From Owenia fusiformis (lineage: Eukaryota; Annelida; Polychaeta; Sabellida; Oweniidae): a DNA stretch of 64,000 nt. The DNA lies in NCBI GenBank assembly GCA_903813345.2, contig CAIIXF020000003.1, positions 14,584,931-14,648,930 on the forward strand, read 5' to 3'. The position numbers and the translations under genes were made by a program. Below are positions 21,563-34,942 of the stretch, piece after piece (position 1 is the stretch's first letter; every line of letters starts with the position of its first letter). The notes beneath the pieces are model-generated. The model did not search any database, was not told the origin of the DNA, and saw only the letters and a list, made by a program, of their open reading frames with translations.

Positions 21563-24500
21563 GTAAGTATATCTTTGTCTAAGTGCTTGGAAATATTTTC
21601 GAGGATTTGACTGAATCAGTCAGTTTGATATGTTTCTACAATCTTTGTTTACATATATATCAGGCATCGTGAGGACCAATTAATCAATGTGGAGTGGAAT
21701 GTATGTATGATTTTGAGATAGCAAGGAGTGTTAGGTTGAAAATTGATGATTTCTTACAAGGGTACAACTTGGCGTCTCTCTATTATAACACTGAAGACTT
21801 CACAGTTTGGATCAATCATCATTTCATCTCAACTGTCAATCAATGTCACTTTTAACTTGTGCAACAAGGGGAACAATCAATGCCGGTCATGCCCATAATG
21901 GAAACTGCAGGGCAAAAAACCCTTGATGTATTTGCATCATTCTTAGTAACATTTCACAGAGCTCTTGTATTAATGTATAGTTGACAGCACTGAATGAGTA
22001 GAGCGAAAAAGCAAATATAGAATTTTGCCGATTGACAGACAGACCTTTTATTGGCTTAACAAATGGCAAAGTTATATTTGAGTGAAGGACTAATTTACTG
22101 GTTATATTCTCTGCTAATAATCAATGCATTGGTACTTATTCTATAAATAAATGATGACATCTTGATCAAATGTTATATTTTGCGTTAATAATGTTATTAG
22201 AGACAAGACATTATGCAACTTAATTAATTTCTAACCTGGGTATTGTAACATATAAAACTTATAATAAAAGGTTACATTTTAAATTGCCAATTGAGATGCA
22301 ACTTGCGAAAAATTGGATGAGTAAGTGTTAAATATTAATAAAGGGTTCAGGTGATTATGTATGCATGGTACCAACTGTACTGTACGTAGATAAGTAGAAA
22401 ATGTTAGTGGCGTTTGATTGATGGGATCTGTTATCAGCGGCATGCTCACAAATAATGCCATTTATATTTCATAGTTGTCACTTTCTAGGCAAATAAATAA
22501 CACTTAATGGCTTCGATTCTGGGAAACATTGCCTATGTTATTTTTTTATTACTCAAAGTATGGTGTGGCACAATGGCAATGTATACTTGAGTTAACTACT
22601 TTGGAAGTACAAGTTCTTTTCATATACTATGCCAGTTCAACTTTTCCTCGTTGTAAAATATAACATTATGTCACTGTGAATTGGGGATTCTATTTTCCTG
22701 TGGTTACGGAGCTCTGTAGGGTCACATGAGTAATTATCTATTGTTCAGTAGGAGGCATTTATTGGCTGTGAAAGATAGTAGGCTATATTGATTTGACAGC
22801 GTGCTGAAAAACTCGCTAAAGTTACAATAATATCAATTGATGAAATTGGCAAGTAAAACAAGTAATTAGTCGAGTTTGTTATCCCACAAATCTTAATTTT
22901 TCTCTTATTGCTTGTCGAATCATAAGTGTGTTCGCGACACTTGAATAGAAATCTAATTCCTATGTCATTCTTTTCAATTAGGTAGTGAAACCTAGATGAA
23001 GGTAAACATCTTTCTGAAGTGACAGTCTCAAATGAATACTTATCTCTTTCAGACTATCTCTACATATTCAGGTTCAAAGGTCTATTATTCCTCAATTATT
23101 CCCATTTACACAATTGGTTCCTATTTTAACAGTTCAATAAATGTGAATACATTCAAATGTTGGACTCTACCTAGTTGTTCATTTCAGCGATGTTTTTGTT
23201 TTATGTAATCAGTAAAGTCAACTCATCGTGGATTGTTTTGGTGTTAGATCACTAGGTATAAATGTCAAAGTTAAAAAAGTTTGACTAAATCAGTTATCTC
23301 TCATAATGTCAAAATTTAACGGAGGTTTAGATTTAGAAGGTACAAACATTGATATACTCTTTTAGATAGAATTTAAGATAATTGAACAATATTCTTGATA
23401 TTTGGAATTTGTTTATATATAATTAACATTTTCCATATGGACACATGTAGTTTAACATTATTTTTTACTATTTTTCATGGTTGTTATATATAAAAATACA
23501 GTGAAAAATGAGAAATAAATGAAATATGTCACCAACAATAAAAATTGTATATGGATTATGGAAGAAAACAACACAATCAATTAGAACATCAAAGACAAAC
23601 AGCACATAATAGACTCAAATAGATTTTTTGCTTGTATGTAAAATTGTTTGGATCAATAAATCTTTATCGAAATAACCTAAAAAAAATACAAAGGACATTT
23701 AGGCATGGGCAGTAAATATAATGCCAGGTATATATTTTGAAGAGCATAGTCACGTCAATGGAGATGTCACTTTGTATGTCAGAGACCATTACCTGTTTTT
23801 ACCTGTTCGCAAAAACTAGTATTGTACATATGAAAAAGTATTGGAATTTGTAAGGTTTGGACTAGAGGTTTTAAGCACTTGGACTGTCACTAATTGTCAA
23901 CTCAAATGTCAAAACATATTTTGAAGATTAAACAATTTCTATTTACTATATAATCTAAATGTTGAAATTGCATTGGTTTTTATAATATCTGATTTTGAAC
24001 CTTGGCACTAAAAGTTATTAGTTTAAATCTGATTTTTGTGATATGAGAAATGCTGTTGTTTTACTAAATTGTAAATAATAGTGATTTGTCATGCCTTATG
24101 TCAGATTAGGCCCTTACATGTTATTGTTTATTTAGCAGATCTTTAGTGAAAAGACCAAACCATCTGTCTTTTTGCTTTAGAATATAGAATATATATCAAT
24201 ATGTATGTTTCACAATGATAAAACCCCAGAAATGTCAGACAATAGATGTTTTTGATTGATCAAATAGGTACTATTAAACAGATATTTATTTGTAAGGTCC
24301 TGAGTAAGATAAGATATGTGTAATAATCTCAATGTTTTTATTGGCAGGTGGTCACCTTGTGTACTATAATTGTAAAATCCAATATTTGTGTCTTCAAAAC
24401 AAAAAAGGTCAAGTATATGTACAAGGATACTGGAAAAACAAAACAAATCAAATCTATACATATAAATAATAGGTATCCATATTGAACCAATATTACGAAA

Positions 24501-24679
24501 AGTCAACAATTTTAGCACAAATGGCAACATTTGAATATATATCAGATATCAATATTTTCATTTTGCCATATTTATTACTATTTATACAATCAAAAGAGAA
24601 GAGGTGAATTCCATAGAATAGAAAGTTATTATATTAGTCCTTTATCACGCTTTACCAGCCTAAGGTTGTCGGTATACTT

Positions 24680-24843
24680 TAGTGTCGTCTGATGTGATAC
24701 TTATTCCCCTCCATTTCTCGATAAAATTTCAAAGAACTGGCTCTTTTTCTCGCATTTCAACATAACTTTTAGTGTTATTTACATTATTTCACTTTATTCC
24801 TTGCTAATTTCTCCCTTGTTCACTCTATATTTTGCAAAACAAA
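24680..24843 (-). repeat. Family A copy, diverged full length
   Basis: It runs from GTCGTCTGATGTG to CACTCTATATTTTGCAAAAC. ACTTTATTCCTTGCTAATTT is well kept. Confidence 0.55.
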
Positions 24844-25225
24844 AATGGGCACTTCGACATATCTTCGCAGTTGAGTGTCACATATCTGTCATATCTTGAC
24901 ATTTCATAAACCTACAATCGACACTCAACACACTATTATATAAACACGCAGTGTTTTCCAATAAGTTAGTTGTGATGTCTAATATAAAATAATGAATATC
25001 ATATTCGTAATAACATCTTATTAATACACAAATATACCAGAAATTGCCACGTTTTTTCCAACTTAACCTAAAGTCGCTTTTCTCAAGAATTTGATTTGAC
25101 ATTTTCAGGTATTTCTACAATTTTGAGTGTCATTTTTATGGCCAAATCTTCTACCAATTTGTTTATGCCAAGATGAAAATATGACCCCATTTAGAAAAGT
25201 ATTTAGTTCTTACCTGTCTTACAAA

Positions 25226-25290
25226 GAGACATTAAAAATGCAAAATAGAGTGAAAAAATGAGAAATTATTTGAAAAAGTAAATAAGCAAG
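25226..25290 (+). repeat. Family A copy, 5' half only
   Basis: AATGCAAAATAGAGTGAAAA and AAATAAGCAAG are kept. The AGAGAGAAAT/GCAGACGG end is absent. Confidence 0.45.
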
Positions 25291-25730
25291 AAACAAAATT
25301 CAAAATTCCTGTCATACTAGATAAAAAGTACAGTAGAAAAGGATGACAATTATTGTGATAGGATAATTAGATAAAAATTCACAATTAATATCAGTACATC
25401 ATGGCAATAGAATTTCTTTGTCTATCGTAAAAAATAAGATGTGGTGAAAATCCGCCTGGAATTTTACAAGAAATGAGGGGTTTCAATAAAATGTAATAAA
25501 GTTAGACTACCTTTGTATGCATTCAAAGTTATATTGACCAAGGTGAGATTTTATTCATGTACGTTCCAGTGTAGATCGCCAACAACCTGTCATTCTGAGA
25601 CAATAAGTACAGACACCTGTCATTCTGTTCAATATTTGTTGATTTTATTATTGTCGAGTGTAGACCTCTCTTAGAAGTGTCCCGAGACCGAAATGAATTG
25701 TTAAAGTCTCGTTACTTGGGTTTCTAATTA

Positions 25731-26288
25731 GACAGGTTCCAATTTCAGAATATCTCAAGGGAAAGGGTTTTTGAGGCATTTTTTAGAAAAAGCAACAGAG
25801 CTATTTTTTCTGGATCAGTTTTTCATGCTGATAAAGATATTAAAAGATGACAGCTCAACGGGGTGGTCACGACACTGAATTTTAGCGTTTTTACCCCCCT
25901 AGGGAATTATTTTAGGGGGTACTATAATATTAGTTCATAACTCAAAGGATATATAAACTATTGTTCTGAGTTCTACAGCATACATTGTTAGTACAAAGAT
26001 GAATACTACCTTAAAGTTATAGGTTGATATCTTTGTTGGTTTCGGAAAAATACAATTAATTAGAAAAAAATATGCAATTTTTGTCATTTTTTTCTTGCTT
26101 ATTTTATATTTGTAGCTTCAAGCAAATTATGATAACTTAAACAGCTCAAGGTAGTATTCTAACAACATTCCCAAGCTATGTGTGATATTGTAATACATCT
26201 ATTATAGTGATGAAGTACTATTTTGTAATTTTAATATGACTTTATAGTGCCCTACCCCTGGTAAATAGAAGAAAGTTGGTGTGGTTTT
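25731..26288 (+). repeat. Left arm of the long inverted repeat
   Basis: Landmarks are ATTAAAAGATGACAGCTCAA, GGGGTGGTCACGACACT and CATAACTCAAAGGATATAT. The similarity to the right arm ends just after GAAGAAAGTTGGTGTGG. Confidence 0.8.
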
Positions 26289-26603
26289 CTTCTGGTTTTA
26301 ACATTTTATTGTCTTCTTAGTTGAAGATACAATCAATTCTGTCAGCTAACCATGAGAAGCTTTACAATGGTTAACTATTCCCATGAATAGAGGGTTGGGA
26401 CCTCAAAAATACCAGAACTGTTAAGTTGCATCCTTGGGCAACCCTCTTCAGAGCATTTTCCTTATATCATCCGATAAAATCTGCAGGGGACACTATAATA
26501 AACCTATATATCTAAGATACTAGTAATGAAGATACTGAATTCAAATTTTCAGGATTTGGTCCTGGTATGATAGGTAATCTGTATGACAAAAAGAAAAAAC
26601 TCT

Positions 26604-26617
26604 GTTGCCATAGTAAC
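26604..26617. promoter_or_regulatory. Perfect RFX-type X-box
   Basis: GTTGCCATAGTAAC fits the RYYRCCATRGYAAC consensus at every position. It lies in the interior of the long inverted-repeat element. Binding is not shown. Confidence 0.4.
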
Positions 26618-28120
26618 AAGAATACGACACTATTTGTTTCCGAAGAAATGTGTTTTAAGAGGTTTTGTCATTCTCTTCATATTTTTAATTCTAAATATGT
26701 CTACAATGTGGGATGATTAAAATTATGGTAAAGTAATCTTTTCTATTGTTCTATTGTTCTCTAAAACAGAAGTTGCTACGCTCTATTTGTCAGGAAATTA
26801 AAATGGAAACTGAAAAATGAGTTTCTTCCTACTGAATAGCAATTTGGTAGACCAAGGCTGACACGCACAGGAGAAAACGTCTATCAGTTCTATGTCATTT
26901 TGTTGTTATTTTTTTTTATTTATCGTGCTCTAGGACTTATAACACCTAATGCCGAATCTTTCCAACTGCAAAGGAAGGCAAGATTTTAATAATGAACATT
27001 CATATATCTCAAATATATCAACAAAGATTTGGACAATGATGATGAAACTCTAAGGGAAAATTAGACGAAACATTAATGTGAGTGGTCCAAAAATAACACT
27101 TACATGTTTTGAAAAAGTTATGCTCTCGGGTGAATCAGTGCTCATTTAAGGATAGTCTGAATCAGGTGAATTTTTTAACCTAATTGTACCCCTCCCCCAA
27201 ACCCCCAAATTTTGACAATTGTCGAAAAGTGGCAAACAACAATTAAACAAACATCATTAAAGTTCAATATGGCTATTTTGCTTCTCTGTCATAAAGATAT
27301 GGTAAGATCTCAGGTCAATCAATAAATTTCAAAGTGACATTTTTAAAGTGACACTCTATCTTATGAAGAAAATATTATCGTATTTGAAGACATGTCAAAA
27401 TTTGGTTGAAATAATTTTGTCACTCCTGATTTGACCTGGAAAGGTTCAGGTAAGTTATCACAAACAATTTCAGACAGTTATATCTTTAATTATGACTATT
27501 TTCTGACCATGAAGACAGGAATACAGGGAAAATAAAGTCAATCGGACTCGGAGATATTTCACTAGCAATCAACCCATCAATATATTTTTTCAAAGTTGTT
27601 GACCTCATTTTCACCAAAAATGCAATCATTTTAACAATGTTTAATGCATTACTATTCTTTATTTTAATGTATCAAATAGCTCTTGAAAAGAAAACTGAAT
27701 TCCCTAAGATTAGTGTTCCCCATGTTATTTCCCCTTTGAAAAAATTCATGCTATCCATTGGTTTCAGTTCATTTTGGTCATCCAAATTCAGTGTCTTTAA
27801 AGTCCCTGGAGCAATCCACTTTTCCTCTTAGGAAATAGAACATGTCTCAAAGCATATTCTAATTATGCATTCAACAATATAATTAAAGGTTGCATCTTTG
27901 GTAAAAATTAGGTCAACATTTTTAGTAAAAAGTATGTTGATTGGGCCATTCCCTTTAATATCACTTAGGTCTGATTAATCATTATATTTACTTTTCTTAA
28001 AGATAATGAATAGATCTAAAAGATATACCCATGTTCATGGTCAGAAAATATTCATAATTCAAGTTAGAATTGTCTGAAGTTGTTTGCGATAACCTACATG
28101 CTCCTTTATAACATTATTAT

Positions 28121-28954
28121 GTAAATACCTGTGTAAGTGGAACACTCTCCGTTCTGCGTTCCACTTACTAGAAGATGTTCCACTTACAGAGGTTTTGGGT
28201 TCACAGGGAACATACAAAATCAAATATAGGATTTATATGTATCATTGGAAATATGATTCTCCCTTCATTACAGGGCAGGTATATACCATTAATAATCCAT
28301 TTATTTAACTCAAAAAGGTATCCGACATTCTTAATCCTCCTCATTCTGCCAAAAATGTTTTCTGATATTCTTAATCCTCCTTATTGTGCCAGTCTCAGGT
28401 ACAAGGATTAGGCAATTAAGTTTTAAAGACTTGTTCCGACTGTTAATAATTCAATTGTTTTTAAAGGACATTTTTAATCTTACTTATTAAGTTTGAAACA
28501 AACAGCAAGGGAGATATTAATTAGTGGTAGCATCACGTGTCCAGTTCTACAGGAGGTTAATCCAATTTTCTGAATGAAAATCTTATGAAATCTTAATTTG
28601 CTGATAATCAAATTAATTATTGGTTGCATCACATGTTGACCTCTACAGGAGGTTAATCCATTAAAATCCTAATTTGCCAATTATCACAGTATTACCTGTT
28701 TTCATACCCAGATATCATTGAAGGAGATTAATTCTGTTTACATATATCAATATTGAAATCTATGGAAATTGACTATTCCACTTAGCAGGTTAATTTTTCA
28801 ATATGGGGTGTTCACTGTTCAAGTTTGGAGGTGTTCCACTTACAGAGATTCAATTAACATTAAGTCAATGGGTTTTTAAAACGGGACTTTGAAAAGGCGT
28901 TCCACTTGGGAGGTGTTCCACTTACAGAGGTGTTCCACTTAGCAGGTTCTACTG
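28121..28954. mobile_element. Family B, ~830-bp variant nested in the long inverted-repeat element
   Basis: The left end is ACCTGTGTAAGTGGAACAC and the right end is GTTCCACTTAGCAGGTTCT then ACTG. Inside are two short tandem duplications, at 28321-28400 (TATTCTTAATCCTCCT) and 28520-28680 (ACAGGAGGTTAATCCA). Confidence 0.55.
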
Positions 28955-29253
28955 AACATTACTTGTGCATGATGACCACCGTAGTCTAGTTGCTCAAATG
29001 AGATCAATTGATGATTATAATGTTTAGACTTTATGTCAATGTCCAGACTGTATGCCAACCTCTCTAGTATGTGATTTCACTAGATTTCATTATGATACAT
29101 GTACTTAATTGAAAACTTACATATAAAATATCTTAAGTCCTATATTCTAGTAATAAATGAATTAGAATGTCACCTAACATTTGATGATGGTATGAATTTA
29201 TTGATTTGGTGTCTTTCAATACATGTTTCTAACTTAATGCTGCAAAATGATAA

Positions 29254-29794
29254 AATTCACCACATCCACTTTCTTCAATTTTCCAGGGGTAGGGCACTAT
29301 AAAGTCATATTAAAATTACAAAATAGTACTTCATAACTAAAATAGATGTATTACAATACCACACATAGCTTAGAAATGTTTTTAGAATACTACTATGAGC
29401 TGTTAAAGCTGTCATATTGTGCTTGAAGCTACAAATATAAAATTGGCAAGACAAAAATTGCGTATCTTTTTCCTGTTTTTTGTATTTTTCTGAGACCAAT
29501 AAGGGTATCAACCCATAACTTTAGGATAGTATTCATATTTGTACTAGCAATGTATGGTGTACAACTCAGAACAATAGCTCATATATCCTTTGAGTTATGA
29601 ACTAGTTTCATAGTACCCCCTAGAATATTTTCCTAGGGGGGTAAAAATGCCAAAATTTAGTGTCGTGACCACCCCGTTGAGCTGTCATCTTTTAATATCT
29701 TTATCAGCATGAAAAACTGATCTAGTAAAAATAGGTCTGTTGCTTTTTCTAAAAAATGCCTCAAAAACTTGAATTATTAGAATTGGAACCTGTC
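29254..29794 (-). repeat. Right arm of the long inverted repeat
   Basis: It is the reverse complement of the left arm. The GGGGTAGGGCACTATAAAGT at its inner end matches the left arm's inner end. Confidence 0.8.
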
Positions 29795-30015
29795 TAAATC
29801 CTAAGTTGAGAATGCGGCAATTTAATCAATATTCCTATCAAATTGGAGTAAAATCATTCGTGGCAATGCTCAAAAACACAAAACAAACCTTAATTACATG
29901 TAGTTTAGTTTCATTATGGCCATTGGAATTTCATTGATGTTTTTCATGCTTTTCTACCTTGAAACACCCTGGACAATTTTTTGAGATATTTCCTAAAATC
30001 CAATCTCACAATCAT

Positions 30016-30170
30016 AGATTACAGACTATATAGAATATATAGCCTGTATAGAAGTACAATAGACTACAGACTATATAGACTACACACTATATAGACTACA
30101 TAGCCTGTATAGAAGTACTATAGACTACAGACTATATAGATTACAGACTATATATAGACTTCTGACTACA
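30016..30170. repeat. AGACTATATAG-type minisatellite
   Basis: ATTACAGACTATATAGA and variants recur about every 17 bases. A longer block containing AGCCTGTATAGAAGTAC occurs twice, about 68 bases apart. Confidence 0.75.
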
Positions 30171-30229
30171 TGTCTGATTGCTCTATTCCTTGTCAAGTCC
30201 AATGAACTCAAATTCCACACTTTTTAACG

Positions 30230-30480
30230 AGATCGTTGTGACATCAATTTCACTTACTTCATCTTGAGATCTCCGTGTTAACACAATTGATCGACTGATA
30301 CAGCTTTTGTTGATTTTTATTCAATCTTTGATTGACAAGACGTCAATATGGTCTGATCCCACAGGCAATGCCAGCCTCTGAAAGCTCTTATAGAAAATGG
30401 CACATCGACGTAGATATCTTTTTCATTCAAGATAACAACATAAATAAATCTAATCGATAGATTTTAGACTTACTTAGAAA
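30230..30480. promoter_or_regulatory. Candidate intronic regulatory element
   Basis: This unique, repeat-free stretch has clustered transcription-factor-like words: TCTTTGAT (TCF/LEF-like), GACGTCA (CRE-like), TTTTATT and ATCGATAGAT. It is purely a motif impression. No conservation was tested. Confidence 0.2.
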
Positions 30481-30939
30481 TGCTATTGAGTCTTACATAG
30501 AAGTGATGAAAAATGGAAAGCTCGTTTTGGTATTTTTATTTTAAATATGCGATCAGCGATACAATTATTTGGAAGGAAGCTGAAGTAATCAACTTATCAT
30601 ATATTCTAGTAGAATCGGCAACCTTTTCATTTTCTTAGACATTTTGCACCACTAGAGGGTAAGTGTTTCTCGTATATATTTTCATATTAGTTTGAGAGTC
30701 GAAATAGACATACATTAGCTATATGCATGCATATATATATGTTAGATGTGCATGCACTTGTAGATGCATGGCAGATGCACAATGCACATGCACAAAAGAA
30801 GGAATTTATTTTTTCATTACTTGTTTTATTAAAAATACAATTCAATTATAAGTTGTTTATAGATATATGATGTGCATTTGATTGATCCAAACTTTATAGA
30901 ATTACCAAGATAAATACTTGAAAATAACGTTCTGTCAGT

Positions 30940-31113
30940 CATATTTTTAAACTTGAAATAGGACAGAAAAAAGTTTAAACTAAGAATAGAGTAAACAGAT
31001 ATGAAGTACATACTTTAAATTGTACAGACGTGTCAGAAAATCAGACACTTCATTCAAATTTTAGAGAGAAATTGAGTGAAATAAGCATGAGCAGACGGAC
31101 ATTTTAATGTTAA
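30940..31113 (+). repeat. Family A copy, one of the best preserved
   Basis: TTCAAATTTTAGAGAGAAAT is followed by GAGTGAAATAAGCATGAGCA and GACGGACATTTT. The 5' third is more diverged. Confidence 0.7.
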
Positions 31114-31354
31114 GTTTAATTTGATAACTTGGAGTGCCTGCCTTGCTAAAATACTTGTTGACATAATTTTAACAAAGCCACAAATGTCATTCTGTCAAAT
31201 GAGACATATAACAAATGCAATGGTAACTGGTAACAGTATGTGTTTATGAGAAGTTGACGCAGAGATGTAACTTATCCAAAAACGCATGCATAAAGCAGCC
31301 AAAATTGTCAAAACTGTCAAAGCATTTCCTCAAGTGGTCCCCTGAGAAATTTAT

Positions 31355-31522
31355 GCAATGGTCATGTTTAAAATGCAAAATATAGTGGAAAGGAGTGGAG
31401 TTAGTAAGATGGGAGTAAACCATGTGTGAAGAACATATGTTAAAGTATATAGAAATGCCAAAAAATCAGACACTTCTTTCAAATTTTGTGGAGAAATAGC
31501 GAGAAATAAGCATGTTGAGAGT
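31355..31522 (+). repeat. Family A copy
   Basis: GGTCATGTTTAAAATGCAAA marks the start and GAAATAAGCATG the end. The GCAGACGG end is altered. Confidence 0.65.
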
Positions 31523-31933
31523 GTGTTTTTGCATCGGGAAGTTTTTAGCTGGATATGGTTTTTAGCTAATACTTCAGAATATTATTCATTAATTGATGTA
31601 GTTTCATGGGAATAATTGCGATTACGATATTTTTGAAATTCAGACGATACAAAATTTCAAAAATGAGTCAAATCTGGATGAAACCGGTTTGCGTTAATCA
31701 TCTTCCCAAGGAGCAATTTCTCGTTATTTTAAAAATTTGCAGATTCCAGTAATATCAATACATCATTTCAAGGAATGAAAAATATTTTATTTGTGATATT
31801 TCATAAAGTTGGGAATTCCATGTGAGTATAAAATTTAGATTTATTTTGATGTTTATTAAATGATTTTGACTCTTTTTGTCTGTAACAATCGAAATATACC
31901 TCTGCTAAAATAACTTACAATGGGTGCACATAA

Positions 31934-32008
31934 ACATAAATATAAACTTTAAAGTATATAAAAATGGATAAAATCAGTCAGTTTTCAAATTTGAGGGAGA
32001 AATGATAA
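31934..32008 (+). repeat. Family A copy, central fragment
   Basis: Only the AAAGTATATAAAAATGGATA to GGGAGAAATG part is recognisable. Confidence 0.4.
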
Positions 32009-32775
32009 GATTATTGCATTGCTCATTTCATTTTAGTTCATTTATATTAATTAACATATCACATTTTTCTGTAATACATCTCAAATTGTTCAATATTATA
32101 ATGAAAAACAGTGGAAAAGGTAGAGATTTCAAGGAATATTATATCTAGGCATGTTATTAAAATGCCATATATTATCTGCCCCAATATGCTTAGCATATTA
32201 AGACTGGAGAGAACATAACTAGGGTGTCATTTTCGTGAATGAATTCAAATATGCAATACGTCTATCTGCAGACTCTTGACTTCGAGATAGAGTTGGCGGG
32301 TTTAAACCAAATATGCCAGTCATTCACTCTGAATTTCGACATGGAGAAAAAAGGGCACAAAAATTATTTGATTTATTATGGCATCATAGCAATTTGCAGA
32401 AGGCTATATTTTTTCATGTTACCTCTAACAGGGGGCTCGGTGTTATCAATCAAGTGAAACTTTGGTAGAATCACCCTTATTGATGTATAGTTGTTAATTT
32501 GTCATTTGACAGGCTTAAAAAGGAACATATCAAATAAATCATACTTAGAAACGAAAACATGCAGATGTGTTTTTAAGAGCAATTTTTAACTGCCATTGTT
32601 ACAATTGTTTGAATCATCAACATTAGAAGGGTCTCGACGTATTTTGAAAAAATGACGATTTTTTCCAAATTAACTCGACATTAATCAATCATATATGGAT
32701 CATTTGACTTAAAATGTGAAAAGGTTTTCTGTGGAAGCTGAAGGCGCTTTTACATTATCACAAAATCCCTATCAG

Positions 32776-32920
32776 TAAAATCTCATTTTAAAATACAAAA
32801 TATAGTTAAACAGAGTGAATAAACAAAAAACGAGATAAATAAACAAATAATCTAGATTCTATATTATGTAGAAATGTCTAAAAAATTGATACTTCAGTCA
32901 AACAAAAAGAGAAACTCAAC
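32776..32920 (+). repeat. Family A copy, diverged
   Basis: TTTTAAAATACAAAATATAG and TATGTAGAAATGTCTAAAAA are kept. Confidence 0.5.
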
Positions 32921-33081
32921 AGAATAAAAATTGAAGATGTATTTTTCAGCTTAGGTATTCTGATAACTAATGGGTTTGTATCAATTTCAGTTAGGCAGCC
33001 ATTAATAAATCTTCTATGGAGGAAATTCTTTGTTTGACTACAGTGTTCCCAAGTCTAAAATCACTCTCAATTCTTGTCAGT

Positions 33082-33240
33082 TCCACGCAATTTCTCCCTT
33101 AAAATTGAATGAACTGCTTAACTTTTTAGTTTTTTTATACAGTTTAAAGCGCGAACTCCATGCCTGTGTCTTTATTCCTTGCGACTTCCACTCCGTTTTG
33201 CTCAATTCTGGATTTGAAAATATGACCCGTGACGGTTTTA
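33082..33240 (-). repeat. Family A copy
   Basis: TTGAATGAACTGCTTAACTT, CATGCCTGTGTCTTTATTCC and ATATGACCCGTGACGG span the element. Confidence 0.6.
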
Positions 33241-34867
33241 TTTGGCGTACATACAGATATTTCAGTTAAGCGAGAATACAATGTGACAAAGGTGCTGTTG
33301 CATCTGCCTATATTATGCCATAACCATGTAACCAGCCTATTAGTTATGATCTACCTAGACACTATTAATACCCTGTGTTAAGTAGACTGGTTGTCGAACG
33401 AATTTGTGTTGATAGACAAGATTGATAGGTGTCCTTCTATCTTACTTACCATATTAAGTTAAGCAAGATGTAAGTTACATCGTAAATTAACCTAGAAGAT
33501 CTTTCTAGTGAATATAAATTTGGTCCCAGGGTATTTCTTCATTTCTAACCATTCATGCACAGGTGAATCTTGGAGAATTATTTTGTTTTTTTGATATGGG
33601 CCAGGGGGGGGGCTTTAATCCCTATATGTTAGACTAATCCAAGGTGAAAGGGACCTTCTATACATATAAACTAGCAGACTGAAATTCCTCAGAGTCTAGT
33701 TATGGTTATTCATAATCCGATTCTTAAAAAGGGTCATTCAATCCTATTTATTACATCATTTCTCAATTCCCTTTCCATTCTGTAGTTTGCATCTTGAAAT
33801 GTCACTACCCTGATGTTTAAACCAAAAGATACACTCTCAATATGAGCCATGATCTTCATTACCCCTAATTTGGATTCATTTAACTTGTCTTCTGAAAAGA
33901 TCGCTTTATCGACACTTTTTAAGTTTAAGAGAAACCTTTGAACTTGCAAAACGAATCAAGGCTGTGACAGCCATCGGCAGTGGGGGAGGGGCTTCTGAAC
34001 TTTAAAATTGTCTTAATTATTCAGAGGGTATTTTAGAACTAACCTCTGCTCAGGGTAATCCTGCATTTGTACGTCAAGAATATATGATACACAGCTACCT
34101 CTTCAAATGCCACCATCCCAATCTCAACTGCCAGTAATTTCCAAAATTTAACGTCGCTATATTTTATTTTGCGTAATTTATAATGCTTTAAATTACATCT
34201 CTTGTATGGTTATAGGGCCATCTTGACTGAGGAATGTTGGGTTTTTGAAGAGTTTTCGGGATTTATTAGACTATTTATTGCAAGTTATAGATGATCCCTT
34301 TCATCTTGGCAATAGCTGAGGATTTATTATCGAGATATGGTGAAGGCGGAAAAAATCACCCGTCTATGTTTGTGAAGTATTTTGCACTTTGGTTATATGA
34401 CTTGATCCACGTAGTTCATATAGAATTATACTATGACGTGTTTGTTAATTCGGATTATGTAGTATAAAAATGTGAAGGAATATGTTTAGTTCTTGATTTA
34501 TGTTCAGGACATGTCTTGAAAAATTACCAATGATATTTATGAGGGTTGTGAATATGGCAAAGTTGATTGAAGTTCAAGGTCAAATTTTTAACTGTTTGAA
34601 TAGCATGCTGTTTTCATTTTATTTCTCTTTTAATTTTCAAGCAGTGATATATATTCTTACTTTTCTTGATTTTTAAGAAATCTAGGCTACAGATGTAAAT
34701 ATTGTATTCCTCAGAATATTCTAAGATTGCCTCAATTGATCGCTGTTTTTGCCATAAATGAAGAATATTGACATGCATGTTAGCTATATTTTGAGAGTGA
34801 GTAAAAGTCATATTCTTTTGAATAAATGTTGTGTTCCTCGAAACAGTTTTTAGATCCAATAAATTTT

Positions 34868-34942
34868 ATTGATACTTATTTGCACCCAGTTGATACCCCA
34901 TTTGCACCTAATTGATACCATACCTTATTTGCACCCAGTTGG
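34868..34942. repeat. Short tandem repeat TTTGCACCCAGTTGATACC
   Basis: There are about three imperfect units. The TTGCACCCACTTG-like core resembles the inside of family E, so this may be a family E remnant. Confidence 0.45.

Larger units (their letters stand above)
25731..29794. mobile_element. 4.06-kb element with ~550-bp terminal inverted arms
   Basis: The left arm (25731 to about 26288) and the inverted right arm (about 29254-29794) are near 88-90% identical by eye over a 285-base stretch. They start GACAGGTTCCAATT on each end. TA lies outside both ends (25729-25730, 29795-29796), compatible with a Tc1/mariner-type duplication. The 2.97-kb interior has no long frame and no transposase I can recognise. 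It is interrupted by a family B element. Most likely this is a non-autonomous long-terminal-inverted-repeat DNA transposon, or alternatively two opposite insertions of a 550-bp repeat. Confidence 0.7.

Noticed and set aside
25731-29794. Reading the long inverted-repeat element as a Polinton or other virus-like element
   Set aside because: Much too short, the flanks fit TA rather than a 6-bp duplication, and no capsid, polymerase or integrase sequence is recognisable.
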